This document shows positions 23,473 through 32,140 of a DNA stretch of 37,640 nucleotides, piece after piece; position 1 is the stretch's first letter; each line of letters starts with the position of its first letter. A model generated the notes under the pieces. The model ran no database searches. It was not told where the DNA came from and saw nothing but the letters and a program-made list of their open reading frames with translations. Both the position numbers and the translations under genes were made by a program. Where the stretch lies: positions 1 through 37,640 of the forward strand of contig NZ_POUD01000064.1 of NCBI RefSeq assembly GCF_003236395.1, in the 5' to 3' direction. The DNA comes from Nonomuraea aridisoli (GTDB taxonomy: Bacteria > Actinomycetota > Actinomycetes > Streptosporangiales > Streptosporangiaceae).

Positions 23473-23763
23473 TCAGGAGGCGTCGACCTTGAACGGGTCG
23501 TGCTCGGCGAGCAGCTTGTCCAGGCGCGCCTGGTCGATGCGGCTGGCCATGTTGGCCACCTCGTGCCGGTCCCGGATGCACTTGGCCAGGACGAAGGCCG
23601 ACGTCACCGTGTACAGCACGGCGATCGCCAGGAACGCCCGGATCCAGGCGTCGATGGGGAGGTAGAGGACGCCGAGCGTCACGCTCCCCAGCGCCACACC
23701 GAACGAGATGACGCACTGCGCGAAGTAAGCGGCGGTCATGCTGGGCTGGACGGGTTTGTTCAT
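23473..23763 (-). CDS. YiaA/YiaB-family small inner-membrane protein
   Basis: 96 residues: two membrane helices (about 11-33 and 40-60) in the YiaA/B two-helix pattern, YFAQCVISFGVALGSVTLGV then LPIDAWIRAFLAIAVLYTVT, and a charged C-terminal tail (KCIRDRHEVANMASRIDQAR). GGGAG precedes the ATG at 23763. Function of the family is not known. It converges on macR and lies downstream of the divergent-looking 67-bp gap with the DUF4232 gene on the same strand. Confidence 0.8.
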   Translation of the reverse strand: MNKPVQPSMTAAYFAQCVISFGVALGSVTLGVLYLPIDAWIRAFLAIAVLYTVTSAFVLAKCIRDRHEVANMASRIDQARLDKLLAEHDPFKVDAS

Positions 23764-23830
23764 GCTCCCAGGGTCCGGCCCGGACGCGCCGGCCGCCTGA
23801 GTAGACGTACCTAATCCCCCTGAGTACGCG

Positions 23831-24475
23831 CTACCAGGCGACGACGCCCTGGTTGCTGGGCTGGAGCGTGCCGACCTGGAGCGACTTGACGGTGATGCCG
23901 GACTGCTCCGGGGCGGGGAAGCCCTCCAGGGTCGCCGCCACCTGCGGCCCGTCCGCGGCGAGCCCGACCTTGAAGCCGTTGCCGGTCGGGCAGTCGGAGT
24001 CGCTCTTGTCGCAGACCGTCCACTTGATCCCGGCGAACGCGCCGCCGCCCGCGCTCAGGTCGGCCGGGACCGACTCGCCCGGCTGGGCGACGTTCTCCGT
24101 GGGCACCTCCACGGCCTCGTCGGCCGCGTTCACCAAGGTGACCACCGGCCAGCCCGCCACGCTGCAGGTGCCGTCAGAGTGGTTCATGACGTGCAGGAGC
24201 GCCATCCGGGTGTCCCCTTCGCGCCGCTGCGGCTGCTCGGTGAGCGTCACCTCGACGTCGCCGGCCGCGCAGGCGGGCGCGCCGGCCGCCGGAGCGCTCG
24301 ACGTGTCACTCTCGGCGGGCGTGGCAACGGCGGAGCTCGGCGCGGCGGCCGGGCTCGACGCCGCCGGCGGCGTCTCCGCGGCGGGGGCCGCCGTCGAGGA
24401 GCTCCCACAAGCCGACAACCCCGCCATCACGGCGAGCAGCAGGACCGCCTTCGGGGCCGTACGAAGTCGTGACAC
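23831..24475 (-). CDS. DUF4232 lipoprotein
   Basis: 214 residues from GTG 24475. Signal peptide with lipobox LSAC (Cys about 22), then a long Ala/Pro/Ser linker (about 23-70) and one beta-sandwich domain of about 130 residues: VEVTLTEQPQRREGDTRMAL, HVMNHSDGTCSVAGWPVVTL and TVCDKSDSDCPTGNGFKVGL. The Cys in CSVAG and the later TVCDKSDSDC pair are characteristic of DUF4232. It should sit on the outer face of the membrane; ligand unknown. A broken partial copy lies at 15403-15556. Confidence 0.85.
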   Translation of the reverse strand: MSRLRTAPKAVLLLAVMAGLSACGSSSTAAPAAETPPAASSPAAAPSSAVATPAESDTSSAPAAGAPACAAGDVEVTLTEQPQRREGDTRMALLHVMNHSDGTCSVAGWPVVTLVNAADEAVEVPTENVAQPGESVPADLSAGGGAFAGIKWTVCDKSDSDCPTGNGFKVGLAADGPQVAATLEGFPAPEQSGITVKSLQVGTLQPSNQGVVAW

Positions 24476-24739
24476 AGTTCGTCCTCATCTCACATCAAGG
24501 GCTGCGGTTGCGGAACGCCCGGTCTGCGTCGGGCACGGTTCCGGCGCCGGGAAACGCGGCGCTGCGCGACAGGCGTCCCTGTCACGAGCGGCAACTCTAT
24601 GCGAACCCCGCACGCCGGATCAGCGACCCCCGCGGGCCGCGAACACGGGCGGCGCGCTGACCTGCACGAGCGGTCATCGTGAAGGTAGAAATCCTCGCTC
24701 CCCATGCGCACTTCGCCACGTTCGCCCGCGGGCGCTCGG

Positions 24740-25912
24740 TCAGGACACGTCCCATGCGAGCTCGCCGCCGACCGCCTTCGGCCGCAGGTAGCCGATGGAG
24801 CGGCCCTGCTCCAGGGCGTCGGCGGTGGTCTTGAGCAGGGCGTAGTAGGAGCGGATCCGCAGCCCCGCCGGCCTGAAGCTCATGACGCCCTCGTGGTCGG
24901 TCTGGCCGACGTCGCGCCGTGCCGAGTCGACCACGAGATGGTTTCCCATCCCGTCGTCGCTGACGGGCAGCATGCGCCCGTCCCACCAATCCGTGCGGGG
25001 ATCGCCGCCCATGTCCTGGCTGTCGATCTCGCAGAGCATCCGCCAGTTCTCCCGGATCTCACGGACGCTCAGGTTCGCGTGACCCAGGAAGCCGAACGCT
25101 CCGGTGCCCGTCACGAACCTGCTCCCGTTGTGGCGCAGCAGCGACGCCCGCAGGTCGTCGGGGAAGCGCAGGCCCAGCTCCGCCTCCGCAGCCGCGATGG
25201 CCTGGGGCTTGGCGGGCCCGGCGAGCGTGCGACGGCTGCGCGGCGCGTTCTTCTCCAGCCACGCCTCGATGCGCCGCCACTGCCGGTTCACCGCCCGGGT
25301 GACCTTCGCGTCGACCTTCCGTACGCGCGGGGCGGCCTGCCGGGGACGGCAGTCCGCGTCGGAACTCGACACGTAGCTGGGGCTCGGCACGGGGTCGCGG
25401 ACCGCCGCGTGATCGGGGATCGGCTCGTCCAGGTCGCCGAGGACGGCGGTGACGCCGCCCTGCTCCGTCGTCGCCACCGTCACCTCCTCCGTTCCGCCGG
25501 AGAAGACGGCCGATTCCAGCGCCTGGACGCCCGCGGCCAGCACGACGAGCACGAGCCCGGCCACGGCCCAGCGGGTCAGGCCGCGCCGGGTGGCCTCGTC
25601 CAGCGGCTGCCGGGGCGGCAGCGGCCGGGAGGGGCGGTCCAGGACGGAGGGCTTGGCGGCGTACCGCTCGGCGTCCTTCACGGTGGGAGTGCCGAGGATC
25701 GGCGCCGGGGGCCACTGCGCCACCGGGCTCTCAGCCGCGGGTGCCGGCCCCGCCTGGCTCTGCGTCTCGGGTACCGGACCCCCGGGGCTCCGCGCCTCTG
25801 GTGCCGGACCCGCCGGGCGGCGGCGGGACCGTACGACGAGCACGGCGACCGCCGCCACGACGGCAGCGGACAGCACGCACCATAACCCTCGAGACCTGAT
25901 CACTCGCCGCAC
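24740..25912 (-). CDS. Membrane-anchored SMI1/KNR4-domain protein
   Basis: 390 residues from GTG 25912. A membrane helix (about 9-27) is followed by a Pro/Ala/Glu linker made of three loose repeats (GPAPEARSPG, GPVPETQSQA, GPAPAAESPV), a second helix (about 113-131), and a C-terminal SMI1/KNR4 domain (about 235-385): AEAELGLRFPDDLRASLLRH, NGSRF, WWDGRMLPVSDDGMGNHLVVD and ALLKTTADALEQG. SMI1/KNR4 domains in bacteria often serve as immunity proteins to contact-dependent or polymorphic toxins, or as binding modules. No toxin gene is nearby. It starts 25 bp after the fdhF-like stop on the same strand. The 264 bp after it (24476-24739) hold no gene that I can see. Confidence 0.8.
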   Translation of the reverse strand: MRRVIRSRGLWCVLSAAVVAAVAVLVVRSRRRPAGPAPEARSPGGPVPETQSQAGPAPAAESPVAQWPPAPILGTPTVKDAERYAAKPSVLDRPSRPLPPRQPLDEATRRGLTRWAVAGLVLVVLAAGVQALESAVFSGGTEEVTVATTEQGGVTAVLGDLDEPIPDHAAVRDPVPSPSYVSSSDADCRPRQAAPRVRKVDAKVTRAVNRQWRRIEAWLEKNAPRSRRTLAGPAKPQAIAAAEAELGLRFPDDLRASLLRHNGSRFVTGTGAFGFLGHANLSVREIRENWRMLCEIDSQDMGGDPRTDWWDGRMLPVSDDGMGNHLVVDSARRDVGQTDHEGVMSFRPAGLRIRSYYALLKTTADALEQGRSIGYLRPKAVGGELAWDVS

Positions 25913-25937
25913 GCCCGGCAGAGTATCCCGAATCGGC

Positions 25938-28238
25938 CTACTCGGAGACCGACATCACCCGGCGGGCGAGGCGGACCACGATGCTCTTCGAGGTCGGCGT
26001 GTTGGACGTGTCCGCGACCGAGTCCAGCGGCACGAGCACGTTCGTCTCCGGGTAGTAGGCCGCGCAGCAGCCCCGCGCGGTGGCGTACGCGATGACCCGG
26101 AAGCCTTCGGCCGTGCGCTCCCCGTCGGGCCACTCGCTGATCAGGTCGACCGTCTCGCCGTCGGCGATGCCGAGCCGGGCGAGGTCGTCGGGGTTGACGA
26201 ACACGACCCTGCGGCCCTTGTGGACGCCGCGGTAGCGGTCGTCCAGGCCGTAGATGGTGGTGTTGTACTGGTCGTGGCTGCGCAGCGTCTGCAGCAGCAG
26301 CCGCCCCTCGGGGACGCGCAGCACCCGCAGCTCGTTGACGGTGAAGTTCGCCTTGCCCGTGACGGTGGCGAACCGCCGCTCGTCACGCGGCGCGTTGGGC
26401 AGCACGAACCCGCCCGGCCGGCGCACCCGGGCGTTGAAGTCGTCGAAGCCGGGCACCACGCGCTCGATGCTGTCGCGGATGGCGTCGTAGTCCGCCTCGA
26501 AGCGCTCCCACGGGATGTCGTCCTGGCCGAACAACTTCCTGGCGAGCCGGCAGACGATGGCGACCTCGGGCAGCAGGTCCGGCGAGGCCGGGCGCAGGCG
26601 TCCCCTGGAGGCGTGCACCATGCCCATCGAGTCCTCGACGGTGACGAACCGGTCGCCGTCGCGCTCGGTGCGGCCCAGCGTGGGCAGGATGAGCGCCTGC
26701 TCGCCGCAGACCGCGTGCGAGCGGTTGAGCTTGGTCGACACCTGGACGGTGAGCCGGGCCTTGCGCAGCGCCGCCTCGGTCACCTCGGTGTCCGGGGTCG
26801 CGGAGACGAAGTTGCCGCCCATGGCGAAGAACACCTTGGCCTCGCCGTCACGCAGCGCCCTGATCGAGTCGACGACGTCGTGGCCGTGCTCGCGCGGCGG
26901 CTCGAAGCCGAACTCGGCGCGCAACGCGTCGAGGAAGGCCGCCGGGGGCTTCTCGTAGATGCCCATCGTGCGGTCGCCCTGGACGTTGGAGTGCCCGCGC
27001 ACGGGGCACACGCCGGCGCCGGGACGGCCGACGTTGCCGCGCAGCAGCAGGAAGTTGACGACCTCGCGGATGGTCGGCACGGAGTTCTTGTGCTGGGTGA
27101 GGCCCATCGCCCAGCAGACGATGATCGACTTGGCGCCGAGGACCTCCTCGACCGTGTCGTCGATCTCGGCGCGGGACAGCCCCGTCGCCTCCTCGACGTC
27201 CCCCCAGTCGAGGTCGCGGATGTGCTTCTCCCAGTCGTCGAAGCCGTGCGTGTGCTGCTCGACGAAGCGGCGGTCGATCACCGTGCCGGGGGCCGCGTCG
27301 TCGGCCTCCAGGAGCCGCTGCGACAGGGCCTGGAAGAGCGCGAGGTCGCCGTTGATGCGGATCTGCAGGAACCGGTCGGCCATCTGGGTGCCGTTGCCGA
27401 CGACGCCCGCCGGTCGCTGCGGGTTCTTGAACCGCATCAGGCCGGCCTCGGGCAGCGGGTTCACCGCGATGACGCGGGCGCCGTTCTTCTTGGCCTTCTC
27501 CAAAGCCGACAACATGCGCGGGTGGTTGGTGCCGGGGTTCTGGCCGACGACGAAGATCAGGTCGGACTTGTAGAGGTCGTCCAGCAGGACCGTGCCCTTG
27601 CCGATGCCGAGCGTCTCGGTGAGCGCCGAGCCGCTGGACTCGTGGCACATGTTGGAGCAGTCGGGCAGGTTGTTGGTGCCGAACCGGCGCACCAGGAGCT
27701 GGTAGACGTAGGCGGCCTCGTTCGAGGTGCGGCCGGAGGTGTAGAAGAGCGCCTCGTCCGGGCTGTCGAGGCCGCGCAGCTCGTCGGCGATGAGGGAGAA
27801 CGCGTCGTCCCACGACACCGGCACGTAGTGGTCGGACCCGGCCGCCTTGAACATCGGCTCGGTGAGCCGGCCCTGCTGCCCGAGCCAGTAGTCCGTACGT
27901 CCGGCCAGCTCGCTGACGGGGTGCTCGGCGAAGAACTCGCGCGTCACGCGGCGTAGGGTGGCCTCCTCGGCGACCGCCTTCGCGCCGTTCTCGCAGAACT
28001 CGGCGAAGCTGCGGTGGTCGCCCTCCGGCCACGCGCAGCCGGGGCAGTCGAAGCCGTTCTTCTGGTTGACCTGCGCCAACGTCAGGAACGTACGCTTGAC
28101 CCCCATCTGGGCGTACGAGATCTCCAGCGAGTGGGCCACGCCGGGCACGCCGGCCGCCCACTGCTTGGGGGATCCGACGTGGAGGGCTTCGTCGCCTACG
28201 TCCCGGCGTGGAGCCTTTTTAGCCACCCGATACTCCAT
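25938..28238 (-). CDS. FdhF/YdeP-family molybdopterin oxidoreductase
   Basis: 766 residues, the family's usual length. The start contains GFDCPGCAWPEGDHRSFAEF then CENGAKAVAEEAT, characteristic of the YdeP branch. Molybdopterin-guanine-dinucleotide sites follow: LFYTSGRTSNEAAYVYQLLV, NMCHESSG, IFVVGQNPGTNHPRML, AVNPLPEAGLMRFKNPQ, and the C-terminal RSHDQYNTTIYGLDDRYRGV domain. Members are called formate-dehydrogenase-like but substrates are mostly unproven. It is divergent, over 137 bp, from an OFA (oxalate/formate) transporter with its small subunit, which supports a role in formate or oxalate metabolism. No fdhD or electron-carrier gene is in the window. Confidence 0.9.
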   Translation of the reverse strand: MEYRVAKKAPRRDVGDEALHVGSPKQWAAGVPGVAHSLEISYAQMGVKRTFLTLAQVNQKNGFDCPGCAWPEGDHRSFAEFCENGAKAVAEEATLRRVTREFFAEHPVSELAGRTDYWLGQQGRLTEPMFKAAGSDHYVPVSWDDAFSLIADELRGLDSPDEALFYTSGRTSNEAAYVYQLLVRRFGTNNLPDCSNMCHESSGSALTETLGIGKGTVLLDDLYKSDLIFVVGQNPGTNHPRMLSALEKAKKNGARVIAVNPLPEAGLMRFKNPQRPAGVVGNGTQMADRFLQIRINGDLALFQALSQRLLEADDAAPGTVIDRRFVEQHTHGFDDWEKHIRDLDWGDVEEATGLSRAEIDDTVEEVLGAKSIIVCWAMGLTQHKNSVPTIREVVNFLLLRGNVGRPGAGVCPVRGHSNVQGDRTMGIYEKPPAAFLDALRAEFGFEPPREHGHDVVDSIRALRDGEAKVFFAMGGNFVSATPDTEVTEAALRKARLTVQVSTKLNRSHAVCGEQALILPTLGRTERDGDRFVTVEDSMGMVHASRGRLRPASPDLLPEVAIVCRLARKLFGQDDIPWERFEADYDAIRDSIERVVPGFDDFNARVRRPGGFVLPNAPRDERRFATVTGKANFTVNELRVLRVPEGRLLLQTLRSHDQYNTTIYGLDDRYRGVHKGRRVVFVNPDDLARLGIADGETVDLISEWPDGERTAEGFRVIAYATARGCCAAYYPETNVLVPLDSVADTSNTPTSKSIVVRLARRVMSVSE

Positions 28239-28375
28239 TTCCGGCTATCCAGCGTTGTCCGAAATACTGCACACTGTCCCCGAGCCGCTTGGGCGGTCGC
28301 GGGCCTCGGGCCGCGGCAGCGACTCCGTGACGCAGTGGCATGACTACTGTCAGATAATCTAGACAAGTAGCACCA

Positions 28376-29809
28376 ATGCCGACATACTACTCATTCATGC
28401 CGGAAGATGGTCAAATCTTGAAAAATTCCACCTCTGGTGGGTTTCTGAGTCGCGCCCGTTCGGTGGCGCCCCCCACCTGGAGCCGATGGCTGGTTCCCCC
28501 GGCCGCTCTGTCCGTGCACCTCTCCATCGGGCAGGCATACGCGTGGAGCGTCTTCAAGCCCGCTCTTGAAGAGGCGCTCCACCTTTCGGGCACCCAGAGC
28601 GCCCTGCCCTTCCAGCTCGGCATCGTCATGCTGGGCCTGTCCGCCGCCTTCGGCGGACCGCTGGTGGAGCGGAACGGCCCGCGCTGGGCGATGTTCGTCT
28701 CGACCGTCTGCTTCTCGCTCGGCTTCCTGATCGCCGCGCTCGGCGTCGCGACCGGGCAGTACTGGCTGGTCGTCTTCGGCTACGGCATCGTCGGCGGCAT
28801 CGGCCTCGGCATCGGCTACATCTCGCCGGTGTCCACGCTGATGAAGTGGTTCCCCGACCGTCCCGGCATGGCGACGGGCATCGCGATCATGGGCTTCGGC
28901 GGCGGCGCGCTCATCGCCTCGCCGTGGTCGGCGCAGATGCTCAGCTCCTTCGGCACGACCACCGGCGGGATCGCGACGGCGTTCGTCGTGCACGGCGTCG
29001 TCTACGCGATCTTCATGTCCCTCGGCGTCTTCCTGATCCGGGTGCCCAAGGACGGCTGGCGCCCCGCGGGCTGGACCCCGCCGGAGACGGCAGGGCGGGC
29101 GCTCATCACGACCGCGAACGTCTCGGCACGCAACGCGATCCGCACGCCGCAGTTCTGGTGCCTGTGGATCGTCCTCTGCTTCAACGTGACCGCGGGCATC
29201 GGCATCCTGGAGAAGGCCGCGCCCATGATCACGAACTTCTTCGCCAACACGTCCACCCCGGTCTCGGTCAGCGCGGCGGCGGGCTTCGTCGCCCTGCTCT
29301 CGCTGGCGAACATGGCGGGCCGGCTCGCGTGGTCGTCGGCGTCCGACGCCATCGGTCGCAAGAACATGTACCGCGTCTACCTCGGTGTCGGCGCGCTGCT
29401 CTACCTGGTGATCACGCTCGCGGGCGACTCGGCCAGCTTCGTGTTCATCCTGTGCGCGATGGGCATCCTGTCCTTCTACGGCGGCGGCTTCGCGACCGCG
29501 CCGGCGTACCTGAAGGACCTGTTCGGCACGTATCAGGTGGGCGCGATCCACGGCCGGCTGCTCACGGCGTGGTCCACCGCGGGCGTCCTCGGCCCGCTGA
29601 TCGTCAACGCCATCGCCGACTCCCAGGAGGCGGCCGGCAAGACCGGGCCGGCGCTCTACACGACGTCGCTCTACATCATGATCGCGCTGCTGGCGATCGG
29701 CTTCGTGGCCAACGAGCTGATCCGCCCGGTGAACCCGAAGTACCACGAGCCGCCGGTCACCGAGGCGCCCGAGAAGAACATCGCCGCCGTACCGCAAGGA
29801 GGATCATGA
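28376..29809 (+). CDS. OFA-family MFS transporter (oxalate/formate antiporter type)
   Basis: 477 residues with 12 predicted helices. HLSIGQAYAWSVFKPALEEA in the first helix region, GGIGLGIGYISPVSTLMKWF, PDRPGMATGIAIMGFGGGAL and YGGGFATAPAYLKDLFGTYQ are hallmarks of the OFA family. It carries small carboxylates such as oxalate or formate across the membrane. Two in-frame ATGs (28376, 28397) could start it; the 28376 one is kept but no Shine-Dalgarno is clear. It overlaps the small subunit gene in ATGA. Divergent from the FdhF/YdeP gene. Confidence 0.9.
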   Translation: MPTYYSFMPEDGQILKNSTSGGFLSRARSVAPPTWSRWLVPPAALSVHLSIGQAYAWSVFKPALEEALHLSGTQSALPFQLGIVMLGLSAAFGGPLVERNGPRWAMFVSTVCFSLGFLIAALGVATGQYWLVVFGYGIVGGIGLGIGYISPVSTLMKWFPDRPGMATGIAIMGFGGGALIASPWSAQMLSSFGTTTGGIATAFVVHGVVYAIFMSLGVFLIRVPKDGWRPAGWTPPETAGRALITTANVSARNAIRTPQFWCLWIVLCFNVTAGIGILEKAAPMITNFFANTSTPVSVSAAAGFVALLSLANMAGRLAWSSASDAIGRKNMYRVYLGVGALLYLVITLAGDSASFVFILCAMGILSFYGGGFATAPAYLKDLFGTYQVGAIHGRLLTAWSTAGVLGPLIVNAIADSQEAAGKTGPALYTTSLYIMIALLAIGFVANELIRPVNPKYHEPPVTEAPEKNIAAVPQGGS

Positions 29810-29940
29810 TGGCGGAGCAGAACACGGCGGCGCCACGGCGTACCGCCCTGATGGTCGTCACCTGGGCGTGGGTGGGCCTGCCGTTCGCCTACGGCGTCTA
29901 CCAGCTCCTGCTCAAGCTCGGCCCCCTCTTCGGCGGCTGA
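29806..29940 (+). CDS. MFS transporter small subunit (single-helix partner of OFA protein)
   Basis: 44 residues: a short basic N-terminus (AEQNTAAPRRTALMV), one membrane helix (VTWAWVGLPFAYGVYQLLLK) and LGPLFGG. AAGGAGG lies just upstream and the start overlaps the OFA stop (ATGATGG; two adjacent ATGs). This matches the small hydrophobic proteins encoded directly after OFA transporters in many actinomycetes and proteobacteria, thought to assist the carrier. Confidence 0.8.
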   Translation: MMAEQNTAAPRRTALMVVTWAWVGLPFAYGVYQLLLKLGPLFGG

Positions 29941-29948
29941 CCCGGCAC

Positions 29949-29976
29949 CGGCCGGCCTCCGCGCGGAGGCCGGCCG
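29949..29976. terminator. Bidirectional hairpin terminator between OFA operon and WYL regulator
   Basis: A perfect 12-bp stem (CGGCCGGCCTCC with GGAGGCCGGCCG) around GCGC, lying 8 bases after the small subunit stop and ending just before the regulator's stop codon. No T-run. Confidence 0.75.
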
Positions 29977-30945
29977 TCACTGTTCCCGGACGGCGCGCAG
30001 GCAGCGCGCCGCCTGTGCGCGCAGGGCGTCGGCCAGCTCGGGCGGGCCGCTGGTGAACGTGAAGTCGGCGTCGACCGAGGTGATCATCCAGACCAGGTCC
30101 GACGGGGTCTCCGCGCCGACGTGGAGCAGGCAGCTGTGGTCGTCCACGGCCTCCACCACGCCCGTCCCCGGCCAGACCCGGTCGGCGACGGCTTCGGCCG
30201 GCTCGTGCAACGTGACCGTGGCCCGGCACGGCCACGTCCGCGACGACAGCTGGTACGCCAGATAGGCCGCCACGTCGTCGTACGGCGGCCGCCTCGGCGC
30301 GAAACGCGGCCCGTTGGGCGTGCGCGGGGCGAGCCGGTCCACCCGGAACGTCCGCCAGTCGCCGCGGCCGGTGTCGAAGCCGACGAGATACCAGTGCCGC
30401 CCGAAGCTGACCAGATGGTACGGCTCCACCGACCGCACGGAGTCGCCGCCACGCGGGCTGGTGTAGTCGAAGCGCAGCCGTTCGCGCCGGCGGCAGGCGT
30501 CCGCGACGGCCATGAGGGTGTCCGTCGACACCTGCGGGCCGGGCGCCGTACCGGCTCTGACCGTGGCGGTGTGCAGGGTGGTGACCCGATACCGCAGCCG
30601 CGACGGCAGCACCTGCTCGATCTTGGTGAGCGCGCGCAGCGAGGTCTCCTCGATGCCGGCCACCGAGCCGCCCGCCGCCGTGCGCAACCCCACCACCACG
30701 GCGACCGCCTCGTCGTCGTCGAGCAGCAGCGGCGGCAGCGCCGCGCCGGCGCCGAGCCGGTAACCCGCGGCGCCCTGCGTGGCGTCGACCGGGTATCCGA
30801 GGCCGCGCAGCCGTTCGACGTCCCTGCGGATCGTGCGGGTGCTGACGCCGAGACGGCCGGCGAGCTCGGCGGCCGACCAGTCGCGCCGGGTCTGCAGGAG
30901 CGACAGCAGTTTCAGCAGTCTGGCCGAGGTGTCCACCACGGCCAC
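29977..30945 (-). CDS. YafY-type WYL-domain transcriptional regulator
   Basis: 322 residues. N-terminal HTH_11 helix-turn-helix (LLSLLQTRRDWSAAELAGRL then GVSTRTIRRDVERLRGLGYP), a middle region with LLLDDDEAVAVVVGLRTAAG, the WYL domain (about 165-235; RSVEPYHLVSFGRHWYLVGF with the W-Y-L signature) and a C-terminal extension. WYL proteins sense small or nucleic-acid-like ligands. It is divergent from the epoxide hydrolase gene across 57 bp that contain a long inverted repeat (30957-30985), its most likely operator, so it probably controls that operon and itself. Confidence 0.9.
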   Translation of the reverse strand: MAVVDTSARLLKLLSLLQTRRDWSAAELAGRLGVSTRTIRRDVERLRGLGYPVDATQGAAGYRLGAGAALPPLLLDDDEAVAVVVGLRTAAGGSVAGIEETSLRALTKIEQVLPSRLRYRVTTLHTATVRAGTAPGPQVSTDTLMAVADACRRRERLRFDYTSPRGGDSVRSVEPYHLVSFGRHWYLVGFDTGRGDWRTFRVDRLAPRTPNGPRFAPRRPPYDDVAAYLAYQLSSRTWPCRATVTLHEPAEAVADRVWPGTGVVEAVDDHSCLLHVGAETPSDLVWMITSVDADFTFTSGPPELADALRAQAARCLRAVREQ

Positions 30946-30956
30946 CAGTCTGCCGT

Positions 30957-30985
30957 GCGCTTAGGACGGGATCTGTCCTAAGCGC
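30957..30985. promoter_or_regulatory. Operator with 11-bp arms between WYL regulator and epoxide hydrolase operon
   Basis: GCGCTTAGGAC (30957-30967) and GTCCTAAGCGC (30975-30985) form a perfect inverted repeat with a 7-base spacer, centred about 25 bases from the regulator start and 32 from the hydrolase start. A -10 candidate TAGCGT (30990-30995) ends 7 bases before the hydrolase ATG at 31003, so the operator would lie over the promoter spacer of that leaderless-type transcript. Confidence 0.7.
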
Positions 30986-31002
30986 TGCCTAGCGTCATCG
31001 GC

Positions 31003-32139
31003 ATGACAGGCATTCACCCCTTCCGCATCGACGTCCCGCAGGACCGGATCGACGATCTCCACGCGAGGCTGGCCGCCGCCCGCTGGCCGGACGAGCTGCC
31101 CGGGGTCGGCTGGAGCCGGGGCGTCCCGGTCGGATACCTGCGGGAGCTCGCCGACCACTGGCGCACCGGTTACGACTGGCGCGCGCACGAGGCCGCCCTG
31201 AACGAGCATCCCCAGTTCACGACCACCATCGACGGCCAGAACGTGCACTTCCTGCACGTGCGCTCCCCCGAACCGGACGCCCTGCCGCTGCTCCTGCTGC
31301 ACGGCTGGCCGGGCACGTTCGCGGACTTCCTCGACGTCATCGACCCGCTGACGGACCCCCGGTCCCACGGCGGCGACCCCGCCGACGCCTTCCACCTGGT
31401 GATCCCATCGCTGCCCGGGTTCGGTTACTCCACGCCGCTGGCCGGGCCCGGCATGGGCGCCGCCCTGATGGCCGGCGTCCTGGTCGAGCTGATGGCCCGG
31501 CTCGGCTACGACAGGTACGGCGTGCAGGGGTACGACACCGGCTCGTGGGTCGGCCCCGAGATCGGCAAGCAGGCGCCCGACCGGGTCGCCGGCGTCCACG
31601 TCAACGCCATGATCGCCTTCCCGGCCGGCGTGGCAGGCGAGATGGACGGTCTCAGCGAGGCCGAGCGGCGGCGCTGGCAGGCGATGCAGGACTTCAACGA
31701 CGGCTACCTGCAGTGCAACAGCAAGCGCCCGCAGACCGTGGCGTACGGGCTGCACGACTCCCCCGTCGGCCAGCTCGCCTGGATCGTCGAGAAGTACAAG
31801 GAGTTCACCGACCCGGAGGACGGGCTGCCCGAGGAGAGCCTCTCCCGTGACCGCATGCTCACCACCGTCTCCCTGTACTGGCTGACCGGGACGGCGGCGT
31901 CCTCGGCGCAGGTCTACTACGAGGAGGTGAGCGCCGCCGGCTGGGGCGAGCCGCGGCGCGGGACCGTGCCGACCGGCGTGCTGGTCTCCGCCCGCGACGT
32001 GACCGTACGGCGCTGGGCCGAACGCGACCACCACATCGTGCACTGGACCGAGCTCGACGCCGGCGGCCACTTCCTCGCCATGGAGGCGCCGGACGCGCTC
32101 GTCGGCGACGTCCGCCTCTTCTTCGCGAAGCTGCGCTGA
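31003..32139 (+). CDS. Epoxide hydrolase family protein (EHN plus alpha/beta hydrolase)
   Basis: 378 residues. The N-terminal EHN domain (FRIDVPQDRIDDLHARLAAA, then RWPDELP, and GYDWRAHEAALNEHPQF) precedes an alpha/beta-hydrolase core: LLLLHGWPGTFADF oxyanion region, LPGFGYSTP, the nucleophile Asp in QGYDTGSWVG, Tyr-rich lid (KYKEFTD), and His in GGHFLAMEAPD. This is the microsomal-type epoxide hydrolase layout; enzymes open epoxides with water. The ATG at 31003 is placed by the -10 at 30990. One base separates its stop from the next ATG, so the AlkZ-like gene is co-transcribed. Confidence 0.88.
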   Translation: MTGIHPFRIDVPQDRIDDLHARLAAARWPDELPGVGWSRGVPVGYLRELADHWRTGYDWRAHEAALNEHPQFTTTIDGQNVHFLHVRSPEPDALPLLLLHGWPGTFADFLDVIDPLTDPRSHGGDPADAFHLVIPSLPGFGYSTPLAGPGMGAALMAGVLVELMARLGYDRYGVQGYDTGSWVGPEIGKQAPDRVAGVHVNAMIAFPAGVAGEMDGLSEAERRRWQAMQDFNDGYLQCNSKRPQTVAYGLHDSPVGQLAWIVEKYKEFTDPEDGLPEESLSRDRMLTTVSLYWLTGTAASSAQVYYEEVSAAGWGEPRRGTVPTGVLVSARDVTVRRWAERDHHIVHWTELDAGGHFLAMEAPDALVGDVRLFFAKLR

Positions 32140-32140
32140 C

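Noticed and set aside
24476..24739. Possible short gene between the DUF4232 and SMI1 genes
   Set aside because: Open frames there have no ribosome site and Arg/Pro-rich shadow composition; nothing supportable.
25449..27956. 835-codon open frame on the + strand opposite the SMI1 and FdhF-like genes
   Set aside because: Low-complexity His/Asp/Val/Arg text typical of a reverse-strand shadow of a molybdopterin enzyme gene.
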